From NCBI GenBank assembly GCA_963978545.1, contig OZ021723.1, forward strand, positions 10,125,593-10,189,592: a stretch of 64,000 nt of DNA, written 5' to 3'. The translations under genes and the position numbers were made by a program. Below, in pieces: positions 1 to 11,919 of the stretch (its first letter is position 1; every line of letters begins with the position of its first letter). Source of the stretch: Linyphia triangularis. Lineage: Eukaryota; Arthropoda; Arachnida; Araneae; Linyphiidae. A model generated the notes under the pieces. The model worked only from the letters and a program-made list of their open reading frames with translations, was not told the origin of the DNA and did not search any database.

Positions 1-18
1 AGATTTTCTTCCTTCCAG

Positions 19-180
19 GGTGATTCTGGCGGGCCCATGGTGCTGCGCGGGGATGCTGGTCAATGGACGCTGGTCGGGCTCATCTCCTGGGGCATGGGCT
101 GTGCCGCTCCAAAACAACCCGGAGTCTACACCAGGATATCGCAATTCACACACTGGATCGAAGGAATTATTTCTCACTGA
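19..180 (+). CDS. S1A serine protease, last coding exon (partial gene)
   Basis: Terminal exon of a trypsin-like secreted or membrane-anchored endopeptidase that cleaves peptide bonds with a Ser-His-Asp triad. The exon follows a pyrimidine-rich tract and AG acceptor at 17-18, opens in phase 0 and reads 53 residues to a TGA at 178-180. It starts with GDSGGP, so residue 3 is the catalytic Ser195. Further on are SWG (214-216) and a Cys at residue 28, then PGVYTRIS with Gly226, and the C-terminal W-I helix usual for the family. Gly at both 216 and 226 leaves an open, trypsin-type pocket, but Asp189 would lie in the upstream exon and is not visible. The His57 and Asp102 exons are outside the window. 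The C-terminal stretch TRISQFTHWI recalls arthropod Stubble-like proteases, which is a resemblance and not an assignment. Clip-domain or other arthropod cascade proteases are alternatives. Confidence 0.93.
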   Translation, partial: GDSGGPMVLRGDAGQWTLVGLISWGMGCAAPKQPGVYTRISQFTHWIEGIISH

Positions 181-856
181 GGAAGGAGCACATTTGGGAA
201 TTCTTGCATATTTTTAGAAGTGTCATGCAGATCTTTTCAACAATTGTATCGGGGGATGGAAAGGGGCCTTATCTCGTGACATTGTCAGATTTTACCCCAG
301 GGTTGTCGCAGAGTTCATTTATTTTATGTAGATCCTGGTTTGGATCTTAAGTTAATAGCAAATTAACTGTTCCGTGACAAATTAACTCCTCCATACAAAC
401 CAATGCAGTTCAGGCTGAACTGCCTTTGAGAAAAATCAGTCTTTACTTAGCTCTCTGGGCTGATGAAGTTTCTATGCAGATTCCTATAAATGTTATCCCG
501 TTTTGAGCCAAAATAATCTGTTATATTTTTTAAGGGGGGGGGGGCTATTTTTTTTTTTTTTAGTAGTATTCATATTAATTAACTCTTGTAAATTTCAAGT
601 GTCTTCTGTTGATGTGTCCATTCCATTCCGCTGTTTTGACTTGTGAGGGACTGCATGTTCTCATTTGAAAAAGAATCTGACAACAAATGTTGATTGAGAT
701 GTCCTTTCGAAAAAGGCAAACAACTTGGTGAAGAAAGATATCCCTAAAAGAGAAAAGCTTAAACTATTGTAAAACTGCATTATTAGACTTTACATTAAAA
801 AAAAAAAAAATACGTTGATCTCTACACAGAAGCTGGCTATAAACAGTTGTGACAAT
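181..856. other. 3' flank of protease gene, no gene seen
   Basis: Probable 3' UTR and downstream DNA. It holds a G run followed by a T run near 534-560 and no recognisable coding exon. Candidate AATAAA signals lie further on, at 1054-1059 and 1174-1179; which one, if either, ends the protease mRNA cannot be told. Confidence 0.6.
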
Positions 857-1015
857 CCGTGAGGTGTCAGAAGAACGAATAAGAATATCCGTGTGGTGTT
901 GGAAGCATGAATAAGAATATCCGTGTGGTGTTGGAAGCATGAATACGAATATCCGTGTGCGTTGCGGTGTTGGAAACATGTATATCCGTGTAATGTCTGA
1001 AGCATGACTCATTGA
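857..1015. repeat. 32-bp minisatellite, about four units
   Basis: A unit containing AATATCCGTGTGGTGTTGG recurs at an exact spacing of 32 bp (the same phase at 889, 921 and 953), then degenerates. It generates short overlapping open frames on the minus strand that have no other support. Confidence 0.85.
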
Positions 1016-1857
1016 TTGTGTGGAAGCATTTGATTGATGTGGAATTTATCTTGAATAAAACTCCAAGGTATAACAAAATGGTGGTAGTGGTCTTAATGCA
1101 ATGTTTTTACACTATGCCATAAAATATAAAATTTTCAAATACTACGTTTGGAATAACTTTGTTGTATAAAGTGAATAAAGACTAGTTTTGCAATTGTTTT
1201 CCAATGAAGCTATGTAAACTAAACTAATTAAACTATTACTTTTGGATTCATTATCATATCGTGAGTATACATAAATCCGTTGAGCAAATAGGTCTATTAT
1301 GCTTAGTTATATAGCATTATGTGACTTCATTAAAGCTCCGTTGTCAGGCTAGTTTTCGTCCACTTTATTTAATAAATTCGAATTTAGGAACGATTAATTA
1401 AGATTTGTTTTAAAAGAATGTTCCATTTTGATGTTCGTTGCATAGCAATTCAAACATCCCACTTGATGCAAATCATAGAACAAAGTTAAAAGAAAAAGAA
1501 TTTTGTTTCGAAGTGTAAAAGCAGCATTATACCACCTTTCAATAAGAATACATCAGAACAAAGGCGTGATTGCAGTTGCAGACGACTCTTTGAAAAAATT
1601 GTGATAAGGACAAACCAAGAAACTGTGATCTGTAACAAATGTTTTTAGAAAGAACAAACGCAGCAATCATTCATTTCTAATCAACGAACAGTTACGTCAC
1701 AAGTTCTGGTGATTAGGTTTTGTTTGACCTTGCATTACAGCAAATTATTATTTGTTCCTATTAAAAAATATATTGTTGCCTCTTCCAAATATATTGCTTG
1801 TTCGCTTATGTGTGTGGTTAAAATAAAGTTGTTTTTTGGTATACTGTTGATTCATTG
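1016..1857. other. AT-rich spacer, nothing recognised
   Basis: No coding signature, no inverted termini and no strong repeat. Candidate poly(A) signals at 1054 and 1174 could belong to the upstream protease. Confidence 0.5.
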
Positions 1858-2245
1858 TAAGGTTTATGACATGGTTGATATTCTGATTCTGGAGAAAATC
1901 AGGGAAATGTCAGGGAATTTTTTTAAATTTCACGAGAATCTGGGAAATTTTCTTTTATTGTTCTGAATGTATGTTTATTCGTTTATCCATATTTTGGCGC
2001 CAATTATCCGTAGATTTAAAAATTTAATGTTACCGAATAATTTAAACTTTTCATTACCGTCAAAACTATTTAAAAAAATAAATAAAAATGGCACATTATT
2101 CTTTGGCATCATACATGTTCTATTTGATCAAAAATTCTACATATCTGGAAAATATGAAAAAAAAAATAAAAATTGCCGTTAGAAATCTACCATGAAAATA
2201 AGGGAACTATCAGGGGACTATTTTTTCTTGAATTTTACTATATAC
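1858..2245 (+). mobile_element. fragment of hAT-like 'CAGGGAAAT' repeat family
   Basis: Contains CAGGGAAATGTCAGGGAATT and a body shared with copies at 27,690-28,002, 28,003-28,691 and 61,843-62,730. Better copies end in CAGGGTGGCCAC-type inverted repeats. This copy lacks clear ends and has no coding capacity. Confidence 0.65.
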
Positions 2246-2906
2246 ATGACTTAACACATAATCCATGGTTCAGATGCGTATCAATTAAGCTAGGGTGTTG
2301 TTTGGCAAAATACTGAACTTTTTCGTAAGTGCTAAAATGGAACATTTGATTGAGCTCTTTTGCTAAAACGTTGAACAAAAAACACCATTTTATTATCCGA
2401 CAATTAGTTATCATTGACCTGAAAGAACAAACAACTTGATGCTTGAAGAGTGTTGTTTAGTTGATATTTTGCTGAAAAGAAAATTGGGACCAGCTTTTTT
2501 TTGCTAAGGAATTTTTGTACCTCAGCTTATACTGATCTGAACCTAGAATTGTCGGAATGATTTAAAAAGTTGTACTTTTTTTTTAAATCACAAACATTTA
2601 AGATCTGGAATAGCCTTAAGAAACCCGCTTGTTTTGTTTATATGTCGGTATAGTGTTGCAAGACTGTTGAGGTTGTGACTTAGTTCCTTTTTTCTAACAA
2701 CGATTTACCCCTTCTGAATTGTGCTTCTGGACTCCAGAATTTCAAAAAATGTTACACTACTCTGAAATAAAATCTCTTAAATGCGATGCTGAAAAGAAAT
2801 TTCTGTACATCACATTATTATTTTTTTTTTTTAATTTTTTTTTTTTTAATGAGGCGGTGTTGAGTGCCAGACCGGACCATCCCGCAAAGTTTATTTATCT
2901 AATAGG
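2246..2906. other. spacer, nothing recognised
   Basis: AT-rich DNA with two long T runs at 2820-2847. No gene or transposon end was identified. Confidence 0.5.
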
Positions 2907-3291
2907 GTTAACACGGTCATTGAAAGTCATTAAAAGTGCTTAATATTTTTGAACTTGTTTTCAAGGCCTTGAAAGTACTTAAAAATGCTTAGAGGTGCTT
3001 AATAGTCCTTAATTTTTGAAGATATGTACCCAACAGTACAATTTTTTAAAATGCAACTCAGACTTGCTATTCCCGCGTGACCGCCACTTATCCGCACCGT
3101 ATCGGAATTCTCTGACGTATTTGTACTATGCATGCGCGAATTAGTAACTTTTTTGGTAGAATATATTTTATTAAATATATACATAGGACATCATGCCGGA
3201 AAACAAATTTTCATTGATACTTAAAAACATTATTTAGGTCCTTAAAAGTCAGTGATTTTCATTCTGTGATTTGAGTGGGAACCCTGTCTCT
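2907..3291. mobile_element. probable hAT-type MITE
   Basis: Left end AGGGTTAACACGG and right end GTGGGAACCCTG are imperfect inverted repeats of the CAGGGTTCCCAC type found on many hAT elements. The interior has many CTTAAAAGTGCTT-like subterminal repeats. I could not see a matching 8-bp target duplication, so the exact ends are uncertain. Confidence 0.5.
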
Positions 3292-3548
3292 TTCTACACC
3301 GTATTGTTAAAAACCATTCATGCCAAACGTGGTTTATCTAATGGTCAATCAAATATGATTTTATACTCTGTAAATTACATATGTTTTCACTCGCTTATAA
3401 AATAGGTTTAGGATACGAAGGGCCGAACTCAACAGAAGGTGGTTGTCAGAAAAACGCGTTTGAAAAGTTTTCCATGTGCTGGTTTCCCCCATGTTTGAAA
3501 TGATTTTATGAGTATTTTGAGAGAGAAGGAAGGGCTAACTCAATATGA

Positions 3549-3703
3549 ACTAGGGGTGAGAAACATCGCACAACTTTCAATTGCACTATAATACTGGCGG
3601 GGAATTGTGCCATATTTTAGTCATCCATTTAGAAAAATTGCCAGTTTGGCGATATTTTATGCGATAATTCTTGTATGAGTCTAAAAAAAAAAAAAAAAAA
3701 AAA

Positions 3704-3742
<39 letters not shown>

Positions 3743-3790
3743 CCCTAAAATGGTGATTTTGACGATATACTTTTCGATAATCCTTATATC
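3549..3790 (+). mobile_element. repeat family A, 5' part only
   Basis: Starts with CTAGGGGTGAGAAACATCGC and matches the left half of complete family-A copies at 26,769-27,484 and 47,932-48,672. It contains long A runs at 3685-3740. The right half is missing; the match fades after about 3790. Confidence 0.7.
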
Positions 3791-4090
3791 AAGGAAAGCG
3801 GCAGTGTTCCGCCACCAAGTCCGATAACAAAGTGGCAGATGTGCAAGTGTATATTATGTCGACAGAGTTTAGGCCAGTTTTCGACCCCTCACAGCTCAGC
3901 TTCTATTGTAGCTAGAAACCTGATTTTTTTGCCAAAGTGTTGCTTAGGGTGAGTAGACGAAAAATAAAAACATAATTGTTAACATTGGACAAGGGAACTT
4001 GGTAAAAAAAAATCCTTTGAAAATCGCCGAAGTCACCGGAATTTTGTTCTTTTGATTTTTCTTTTTCTTCTGTTTCTGACCAAAACTTTA

Positions 4091-4420
4091 GCCATGGCTA
4101 CAGCCAAAACTATTTGATCAATTTTGACCATTTTTTTTTTTATTATTATTCTCAGATTAATTAGAGGAAGTGCCTTTTGTATGTTTTGATGGGTGGGAGG
4201 GTCTGTACTCTCCGGAAATGATCCCGATGCTTGGAAAATTTTTTAGCCTGGCCTACAGCTTAAACGCTTTAATATATTCAGACCATTTTTTTTTCATTCC
4301 TCCCAGATTAATTAGAGGAAGTGCCTTTTATATGAATTAATACCTAAGAGGGTCTGTACCTTCCAGAAATGATCTTGAAAGTTGGGAATTTTAGCCCGGA
4401 TAATGATTGATTAAAACAGG
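4091..4420 (+). repeat. 155-bp tandem duplication, about two units
   Basis: The block beginning AGCCATGGCTACAGCC at 4091 recurs diverged at 4246, including GACCATTTTTTTT (4126 and 4281) and AGATTAATTAGAGGAAGTGC (4156 and 4308). A partial third unit starts near 4391. Confidence 0.75.
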
Positions 4421-4735
4421 TCAATGGTTTTCGTATATTCACCTTTTGCTCAATTTCAAGAAGTGACTTTGATACTTTAAGTTGAACTATTTAAACAGTG
4501 TAATTAGAAAAAAGTAAAAATTACTTATTGATTATTACCGAAATACAAGGAAGTTGTGCTATGTTCCACACTCTTAATCTTTGAATTTTTATGATCAAGT
4601 GAGACGATATTGCGAATTAAATATGTTGTGCGTAGATCACTCATAGTGACATTAGTCGTGTGATGGCAAAGTGGTAGGATTATGTTGTATTTGGCGATGA
4701 TTAAAACCGAATGTATGTGAATACAATGCAATTAA

Positions 4736-5458
4736 GGGGGTCCGGTACCGAAAATAAAAAAAACTTTATTTATGTACATTTTTATGTCAAAAATTTGTTT
4801 TATGTATGAGATACTATTTATATATCTTTGAGAAAATGTTTTTTTAAATATTGTGTTTAGTTACTTAAAAAAAAAAATTAAAAACCAAGAAAAATCCATA
4901 ATAATTGATGTTTGCGCATTTTGATATAAGTCAAGAAAAAAAATTTTTTTTTTCAAAGTGAAAGCTTTCTGTAATACATAATTATATAAAGAAAATTTTG
5001 TCTTCACAGAATTTTAATAGGTGAATTCAAAAAAATTAAAAAAATTCTCAAAGTTAAAATATTGAAATTTTTGCTTTTTTTTTATGTTATCTTATACGCT
5101 AAATGTTATATTTTAAAACACAATTAAAAAAATAAAATTCTGTGAAGACAAAATATTTAAAACTATATAAATTAAATGCTCCAAAAATTTGAATAGCCAA
5201 TTATTAATGGTTCTGGAGATATATCTATTTGAATATGCAACATCTGTGAAAAACACTAGTGTTCGAAAAACGCACTTTAAGCAGACGCTTCAAGGTGTTG
5301 CGCCCATTAGTGATGTTTAAATAACAAGTAATTTTGTGGCATTCTAATCACCGGAGGAATAAAATAAAACCATCATTCTCTTCAGCAATGTATGAACTAT
5401 TTCTTTAAATCAGAAAAAAAATTTAGGATTTTAGAAAAAATTTCGGTACTGGACCCCC
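4736..5458. mobile_element. piggyBac-like MITE with TTAA target duplication (copy 1)
   Basis: Inverted ends GGGGGTCCGGTACCGAAA and TTTCGGTACTGGACCCCC are each flanked by TTAA (4732-4735 and 5459-5462). The 723-bp interior is AT-rich and non-coding. A second copy at 55,228-56,050 shares the left terminus and body. TTAA duplication is the hallmark of piggyBac transposition; the class is inferred from that. Confidence 0.85.
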
Positions 5459-5639
5459 TTAAGCAGTTTGAAAAAAAAAGTATTTTGACTTATAAGTGAG
5501 TAACTGAAAATCTTGGCAAATTTTTAAGCACATATATGTTGTGAATCGCAAATTTTTAAGGGACGATCATTTAATGAGAAAGATTAATGGAAAGCGGGGA
5601 TCGACTGCAGTTAAGTTAGCAAACTTTACCAAAAAAAAT

Positions 5640-6107
5640 TGATATCTTCCCAAAAAAAAAAAAACACTAGACGTTGTAAAAAAAACCGCCAAGTCAGCCA
5701 GAAAAAGTTATGAAATCTAATATTTTCCACCAAGCGGCAGCGTTTAGTTTCTTTGGGGTACTTGTACACAATGAACTAAATTGTGATTATTAGGGGGATA
5801 ACCATAGGCAATCAGTACTTGGCAGGCTAGAGTTATTTCGGATTTATCTCATTTCATTTGCTTGAGCTACTTTGCACCCATTGCACTGAATTGAGATTAA
5901 TTCTATAAAAACTCTAGCCTTCCAAGTACTGATTGACTATCGTTATCCCCCTAATAATCACAATTTAGTTCATTGTGTACAAGTACCCCAAAGAAACTAA
6001 ACGCTGCCGCTTGGTGGCAAACATTAGATTTCATAACTTTTTCTGGCTGACTTGGCTTTTTTTTTTTTACAACGTCAATTTTTTTTTCCTTCTTTTTTTT
6101 GAGAAGA
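5640..6107. mobile_element. foldback element with ~210-bp inverted arms
   Basis: The left arm (about 5640-5850) is nearly repeated in reverse complement by the right arm (about 5925-6107). Paired blocks include GGCAATCAGTACTTGG with CCAAGTACTGATTGAC, and AAGCGGCAGCGTTTAG with CTAAACGCTGCCGCTT. The spacer is about 75 bp. No transposase is present. Confidence 0.85.
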
Positions 6108-6670
6108 TTATCCTTTATTATAAGTGAAACTAAGGCTCCTTTCATCTTATCCGACTTTGTCGATCAATAAAAAGTAGGAAGACAATTTCGCTAGCACCAG
6201 CTTTCACACTAGGCTCCTTTCACACTATCCAATTTCCGTCGGACGAAAAAAAGTTGGGTGAAGCAACGCGTTCGACAAAAGTCGGATAATGTGAAAGGAG
6301 CCTAAACAAAAAGACATCGTTAATGAGGTATGCTCGAGGAAAGAGAACTCTGTGTTGAAGGCATTCGTTTTTCAACTTTATTTGCCATTAAAGCATTTTT
6401 ATGGGAATTTCGATGGTGGGGATGTTAAGAATACCTTAAGAGGCATTAGCACAGCGATTTTTATTAAAATCGTTGGAGCCGTTTTTAGCAATCACTTAAA
6501 AACATGATTTTTTCAATGGCAGCTACCCTATGCGCGATTTTGACGAAAACTTTAATGATAGGTCTCAAGACCACCAGCAACCGGCATGCCAAATTTGAAC
6601 ATCGTAGGCCAATTTGTTCGGGACTTATGCTGACCACAGACACACAAACATTACATATGGGTAATTGAAA
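6108..6670 (+). mobile_element. repeat family A, 3' part, split by a MITE
   Basis: Carries the family-A right half: TATAAGTGAAAC, the AATGGCAGCTACC block near 6516, and the right end ATGGGTAATTGAAAGTA at 6658-6674. The TAA-flanked MITE at 6134-6302 interrupts it. Uninterrupted copies at about 26,980 and 48,165 show the pre-insertion state. Confidence 0.8.
6134..6302. mobile_element. PIF/Harbinger-like MITE, TAA target duplication
   Basis: Ends GGCTCCTTTCATCTTATCCG and CGGATAATGTGAAAGGAGCC form inverted repeats, flanked by TAA on both sides (6131-6133, 6303-6305). The 169-bp element has no coding capacity. The host repeat reads GAAACTAAG without it at 26,988, which supports precise ends. Confidence 0.85.
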
Positions 6671-6948
6671 GTAAAAATATACCTGTAGAATCTGTGAAAG
6701 GCTGACCCGCCTTTCTTACCTATTCTTATCAGCAACGCCTCATTTTCCCTGTAAATCAAAATTGGAATTCAAAAGACACATTCACTAATTTTCAGCCCAT
6801 TTGGATTCGATTCAAATTCGAAAACGTTGGCCTACCAAAAAACCCTACCCCAATTTTTACCAGATTTGCGTTGTAATTTGAGAGAAAAATTGAAGTAGGC
6901 GGATTGGTTTTCTGGCAGCTGAGAATACATTAAGAACTGTTTCGAATA

Positions 6949-7100
6949 CTAGGGGGCTCCGCCCCTGTTCGCCAACGCTCGTTAACCCCCGAACGCTTCG
7001 ATGCGCGATCTCCAAAGGCGGCTTCGTCCCCTTATCGGTTACCCCTTACCTCGGCTGCGTATTGTTAACACCAAAGAAATAGAATAGCTTGGGATTTTTA
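6949..7100 (-). mobile_element. Helitron 3' end (minus strand)
   Basis: On the minus strand a GC-rich hairpin (GGGGCGGAGCCCCC) runs directly into CTAG at 6949-6952, the terminal hairpin plus CTRR arrangement of Helitrons. The neighbouring CGCCAACGCTCG motif is shared with the Helitron at 30,994-31,749. The 5' TC end was not located; the PIF-like MITE at 7517 may lie inside the same element. Confidence 0.6.
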
Positions 7101-7516
7101 ACGCAATTCCTATGATTCACTCGTGAATTGGTGCCTTTGGTTTGTATCTCTACCTTCAAGTTGTTGATGTTACTGAAATATGAATGACAACTTCGATTAC
7201 CATTTACATGCCTTTAACCGTTACCAGATAGTTTTGCATTATTCCCCCCCCCCCCCCCGGGCCCAGTTTAGAAATCGAATAAGTAATTGACATTTTCGAT
7301 TACCTTCGAGGTGAAAAATTGAAAAAGAAAATAATAAAATGTTACAGCAAGCACAATTATCGTTAACATACAAACCAAATTCCTAAATTAAACACTAAAG
7401 AAATATTGTTACACAAGCAGACCCTAATTGCGACTTTTTGCATGGCAACTACAAGAAAGCACTAAGCGCAATAGAAATCAATTTTTTAATATTAACGAAC
7501 ACACATTTATTTTTAA

Positions 7517-7753
7517 AGCCGGATTTACACGCTACCAGTCGGGCCTACAGTTAAGATCGCCAGTTCTGTGACGTCAGCTAGGCGACCGTTGCGCCGTCTA
7601 TCGGTGATCATGGGATAGCGTACGCGATTGGTTGACCGGAGTCACCGGAGCCAGTAAATAGAAAATGTTTGGTTTACTGGAACCAGTAGCCTAGTGAAGT
7701 CACTGGCTGGCGATCTCAACTAGAACCTTGCCTGGTAGCGTGTAAATCCGGCT
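7517..7753. mobile_element. PIF/Harbinger-like MITE, TAA target duplication
   Basis: Ends AGCCGGATTTACACGCTACC and GGTAGCGTGTAAATCCGGCT are perfect inverted repeats, each flanked by TAA (7514-7516 and 7754-7756). The 237-bp body carries further internal inverted blocks (GCCAGT and CCGGAGTCACCGGAG). Non-coding. Confidence 0.88.
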
Positions 7754-7756
7754 TAA

Positions 7757-8172
7757 CGCTCAGAAAATAAGAAAATCATTGGCATTACAGGATGCCAACA
7801 AAAATTTAAATACTTTTGTATACACACACAAAATATAAAGAGATAGTTTGTTTAAAATTCACGGTACTTACAAATTGTTCCTTTTCCAATTTTGGCAATC
7901 GAAACTGTAACCAAAATGCAGGTTTAGCAGTAAAAAAAATTAAATAAAATGAAAAAATCTTAATGAACACATATCAAAAAATTAACTCAATAACAGGGCC
8001 CCCACATTGACGATATCCCACAAGAACTTTCACTGATACAAAATACATGACTTGCAGAAGTTTTAGTAAATTATAGCAAATTAGTGTTCAGCTGTATTAC
8101 TTTAGTTTCGAATCTCTCTATATTAAAAAAAAAAGAAAAAAAGTAAGGAACCGGTGTGTTGTTAACCAGTGC
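7757..8172. other. spacer, nothing recognised
   Basis: AT-rich, no coding exon or transposon terminus seen. Confidence 0.5.
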
Positions 8173-8291
8173 TAGAAGTGTGGGTAGACGCGGGGTGATG
8201 CGTCCCCCCCACTTTCAAGAAAATAACCATGCGTCCCCCCCCCCCCCCACTTCTAAAAACACTGAAATCCATCCCCCACACATATAAAAAC

Positions 8292-8626
8292 CATCGATAT
8301 AGATAAACAACTGGATAGACTGCTCCATTGTCAATGCAAAGAGAAAAACGCGCCGGGGATTGCGAAGCTGGTGGGAAGATTAACCAATCACAGTACACTT
8401 TTATAGTTGGATGGAAATGCGAAAAACCTTGTAAAATGCTAGAGTATATATTTTTTTGCACATTATTACTAATTAAGGTCTACTATTGACATTTCTGCTG
8501 TGTACAACCCGAAATTTTATTTTCAATCCTCGGCAATCCGTATTTCTAATCCCACCAACGGCATCTGGCAACGGCTTCATTTTCCCAGCGTTAAGCAGTC
8601 TATCCAGTTGTTTATTTATATCGATG
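8292..8626 (+). mobile_element. 335-bp hAT-type MITE, 8-bp target duplication (copy 1)
   Basis: Inverted ends CATCGATATAGATAAACAAC and its complement at 8607-8626 continue inward through CTGGATAGACTGCT, about 33 bp in all. Flanking 8-mers ATAAAAAC (8284-8291 and 8627-8634) are identical. Other copies lie at 22,924-23,268 and, inverted, at 36,429-36,763. Short open frames inside are not genes. Confidence 0.92.
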
Positions 8627-8725
8627 ATAAAAACTATCAATCTGCCGAAAAACTGCTAAAGAAAAATAACATTAATCTTTAAATGTAGTGACACTGAGAA
8701 AGTGATTAAAGTTTTCAAATGTTAA

Positions 8726-8942
8726 CCTTTAACTGCTGTAAGCGGTCTGACAGACCGCGAGTCATTTTTTGTGGAATGCTTCCACCCCCTAAAATATCGC
8801 ATCTTTGACATTTATATTAATTTTTCTGGTTCTATGTTTCTTAAACTTTAAATTGATATACACCAATTTGTTTGGCGCAGTATGGACCATGGTAGCCCTT
8901 GCGACAAAAACCTCAAAACCACCCAACCACAGCAGTTAAAGG
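8726..8942. mobile_element. piggyBac-like MITE, TTAA target duplication
   Basis: Ends CCTTTAACTGCTGT and ACAGCAGTTAAAGG are perfect 14-bp inverted repeats flanked by TTAA (8722-8725 and 8943-8946). 217 bp, non-coding. Confidence 0.85.
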
Positions 8943-9507
8943 TTAAAAAAAAAAAAAAAAAACTATTTATGTTGTATATGTCTATCATACTGTTATAAAA
9001 ATGTATTATGCTACTTTGTATAAAGATATAAGTATTTTTATTAACAAATACTGTTACACTTGGTTAACTTCTAACTTTGAGGAACTTTCTTTTAAGTTAA
9101 ATTTCTATTCTTGTTTCATATAAAGACAAGCTATTTTTTATTATTTTTATTTTTTTAGAGTAATTTATTAATTTAATTTCATGAAAGTAAGCATATTTGG
9201 AAACTTTATTTAAATCTAAATTACCAGTTATGTATTTAATGTTGAATTATCTCTTCATTTTATCTCTTACTTTTAATTAAAAAACTAAGCAAAAGAATAT
9301 TCATTAAAATAAAAATATTTTTTTTATTTTTGTTTAAAATTAGTGTAAGGAAGTATAAATTATTATTTCTTTACTAGTAATAATTTTGTATGTTATAATT
9401 AAAATAATAACATTTATCATTGAAGTTGGGGAAGGGGGGGGGGAGTGCACTTGTCATCAACTCTTGGGCATCCCCCCCACTTTTCTTTTCCCACTTCTAC
9501 AACTGGT

Positions 9508-11919
9508 TGTCACTAACGTATCTCTTTTCCTGGTGAGATGAGAACTGTGAAATTTTTAACACAAGCAGGTTTTCTCTCTATCTCGCCATGCATTATCGCA
9601 AAATGGCAAAATGTTAATTAGTTTTTTTTTAATTGAAATTTTAAAATTTTGGCCGTAATGGTAATCCAATGGGAAAAAAAGTGTCTCGTTACTTTTCTAT
9701 CCCAATAAATGCTTGTTTTAACAAACAAAAAAAAAGTCAATGTTCCAACAGTACCCAATTGCTTTGCTGCGTTATTGAAATATGAATGACTATTTCGATT
9801 ACCGATATGCCTATTTTGAATCGAAAAATTTTGCACCAAAGAGCAATAACGATAGACGGAATGAAAAACAATTATTGACTCACCCATCCTCAAATAATTC
9901 AATAAAAAGCATTTGCCGATCGAAATTGAACGTGGCTTGCTAACTAAATGCCTAAAAAAACAAAAATCGTTAACAATAGAACCCCAAAACCAAAGCAAAC
10001 GTTAGAAAGTAACCAATCGCATAAGTGTATGAGATATTTAGCTCCGAGTAAAGTGAAATAGAAAAATCAACAAAAAATTAAACATTTTAATCTGAATCTC
10101 ATAAAATTTTAACCTACAAAAACTAATTATAATATTAATAACTATAATATTATTCAATAAGTAAGACAATATTTCTTATGACTTTTTTGCATATTTATTA
10201 CAACATATTTTGAACGCTTAATAAAACGGCTGACGAATTCTGAAATTTAAGAATTTTGTTCGTAATTCTCGAGCCTTTTCATTCATTTCTTCTAAAAATA
10301 ATCGAAATTTCGAAATAGTATAAGATATAGAAAATAATATTAGATAATATATAGAAAAGGTGCCCTTTACGTTATTTCGACGATGGTGCTCATTCCGGAG
10401 ACGTCGCCGAAATGATCGTCTCCGGAATGACGAAATTCCTTTCTACATCGTGTAGCGATTAGACTTAACTGAATACGATGACCATGTTCAATCATAAATA
10501 AAGTCACAAGTCAATGCAGTTTAATATTCATCATATTAAAACATTAAAAATGGACTGTCGCTGATAATAGATGGATAATATGGATAATAGATTTACGCAC
10601 GAAGTTATCAATCGCTATCAATGTGAAAAATAAAATTATGTCCACTTTTCTTAACGTGATCACGTGCGAATTACTAGATTTGCATTAAAATGCGAGAAAT
10701 TCAACTGTTCACATCGGATGGTTATGGTTTCGTCATGAAAATGGTGTTGTTATCGAAAAGACGCAAAAGTCGAGGACACAGTAAACAGATAAATAAAAAA
10801 TAATAAACATAAATAAATAAAAATAAGACTATTTTTTTTTTTTGCAGATAATTTTATTTCTTACTATTATAGAATATTTAGAGTTAACAATTAACCAAAA
10901 TTTGAAAAGTAAATGAAAACAATTGTGGCATACTATGCAAAAGATTACGCTTGATACTTGCCGTGGCCAGTAACCGAAATGACCTTTTTTGAAATTGAAA
11001 TTTTATTTTTTATCAAATTATTTGCACCCATCCCCCTATTTTTTTAAGTTCCTTAATAAAAAAAAAACATTAGGATTGTATATATTTTGTTTTCAATGAG
11101 CATTTTCTTTAATTTCATATATCAAAACACTTGGGACACATTTTGGCCTGTTTCATGATTTTGGCCCTTATAGAAATTAAGTGATTTGTGGAGTTAAAAA
11201 ATACTACCGCTTGATCTCACTAGATGTCACCACTGCAAATTGAGCATGGCTTCTTCAGTTTTAAAAGTTGTGTATTTCGAAATTATCTTGAGTGCAGAAT
11301 AAGTATAATTCTGCTGGTTGTACTGGTTATTAGCATTTATAGCTGTCTCAAGAAGAATCTGGTTTGCAATAAGAAAAATTCTGTGGAAAGGGTTTTAATC
11401 AAGCTCAAAATTTGCTCCTGTATAAAAAGCAAAGTCTATGCGGAATTTTCGCTTCCCAATTTTCTTATATTGCAATTTCTTTGACTTTGACAAATATGTG
11501 CCACATTATTTTAATGAGTTTTGGTAATTTTTCGTGATACAAAACACCTCAATATATTTGCACTGTTACGAATTAGGTATAATGGAAATATGGAATTTTT
11601 AGTTTCGCTTGTATATTAATTTGACGTTTCGGTTGTCCTTTTAAATTCAATGAGAAGTAATATATTTCTGGTCGGGGACGGGCAAATATCATTATCAGGT
11701 TAATTTTATTAAATATTTACTGCTAAGAAATACAAGGATCACTGAAACACAACAAATACGTTTGGAAAACGGTAACATCTACATTTTCACAGTTTTTAAT
11801 TCAGGCTAAAAAATAATGTAGAGTGATTTTTTTTTAATGCTATATTCGGTTTACAAATCCATTATTTATTTCGAAGTTGGACACTTTAGTTTAATACAGT
11901 TAGTTTTTCTCGGTTTAAA
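9508..11919. other. spacer with one small palindrome
   Basis: About 2.4 kb of AT-rich DNA. The only structure seen is a short hairpin at 10,394-10,434 (CATTCCGGAGACG against CGTCTCCGGAATG). Open frames at 9618-9998 and 11,224-11,484 have no recognisable domain and low-complexity composition, and I do not call them genes. Confidence 0.5.

Larger units (their letters stand above)
8173..9507. mobile_element. possible hAT-like element holding two nested MITEs
   Basis: The left end CAGTGCTAGAAGTGTGGG is mirrored by CCCACTTCTACAACTG at the right end, with C runs inside each end. Flanks GTTGTTAAC and GTTGTCAC are only partly alike, so the 8-bp duplication is not proven. Elements at 8292-8626 and 8726-8942 are inserted inside. 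Confidence 0.45.

Noticed and set aside
8162..8461. Open frames within the 335-bp MITE copies
   Set aside because: The same frames recur only because the MITE is repeated, and they include its inverted ends.
9618..9998. 126-codon minus-strand frame
   Set aside because: No recognisable domain, low-complexity composition and no splice context; it cannot be supported as a gene.
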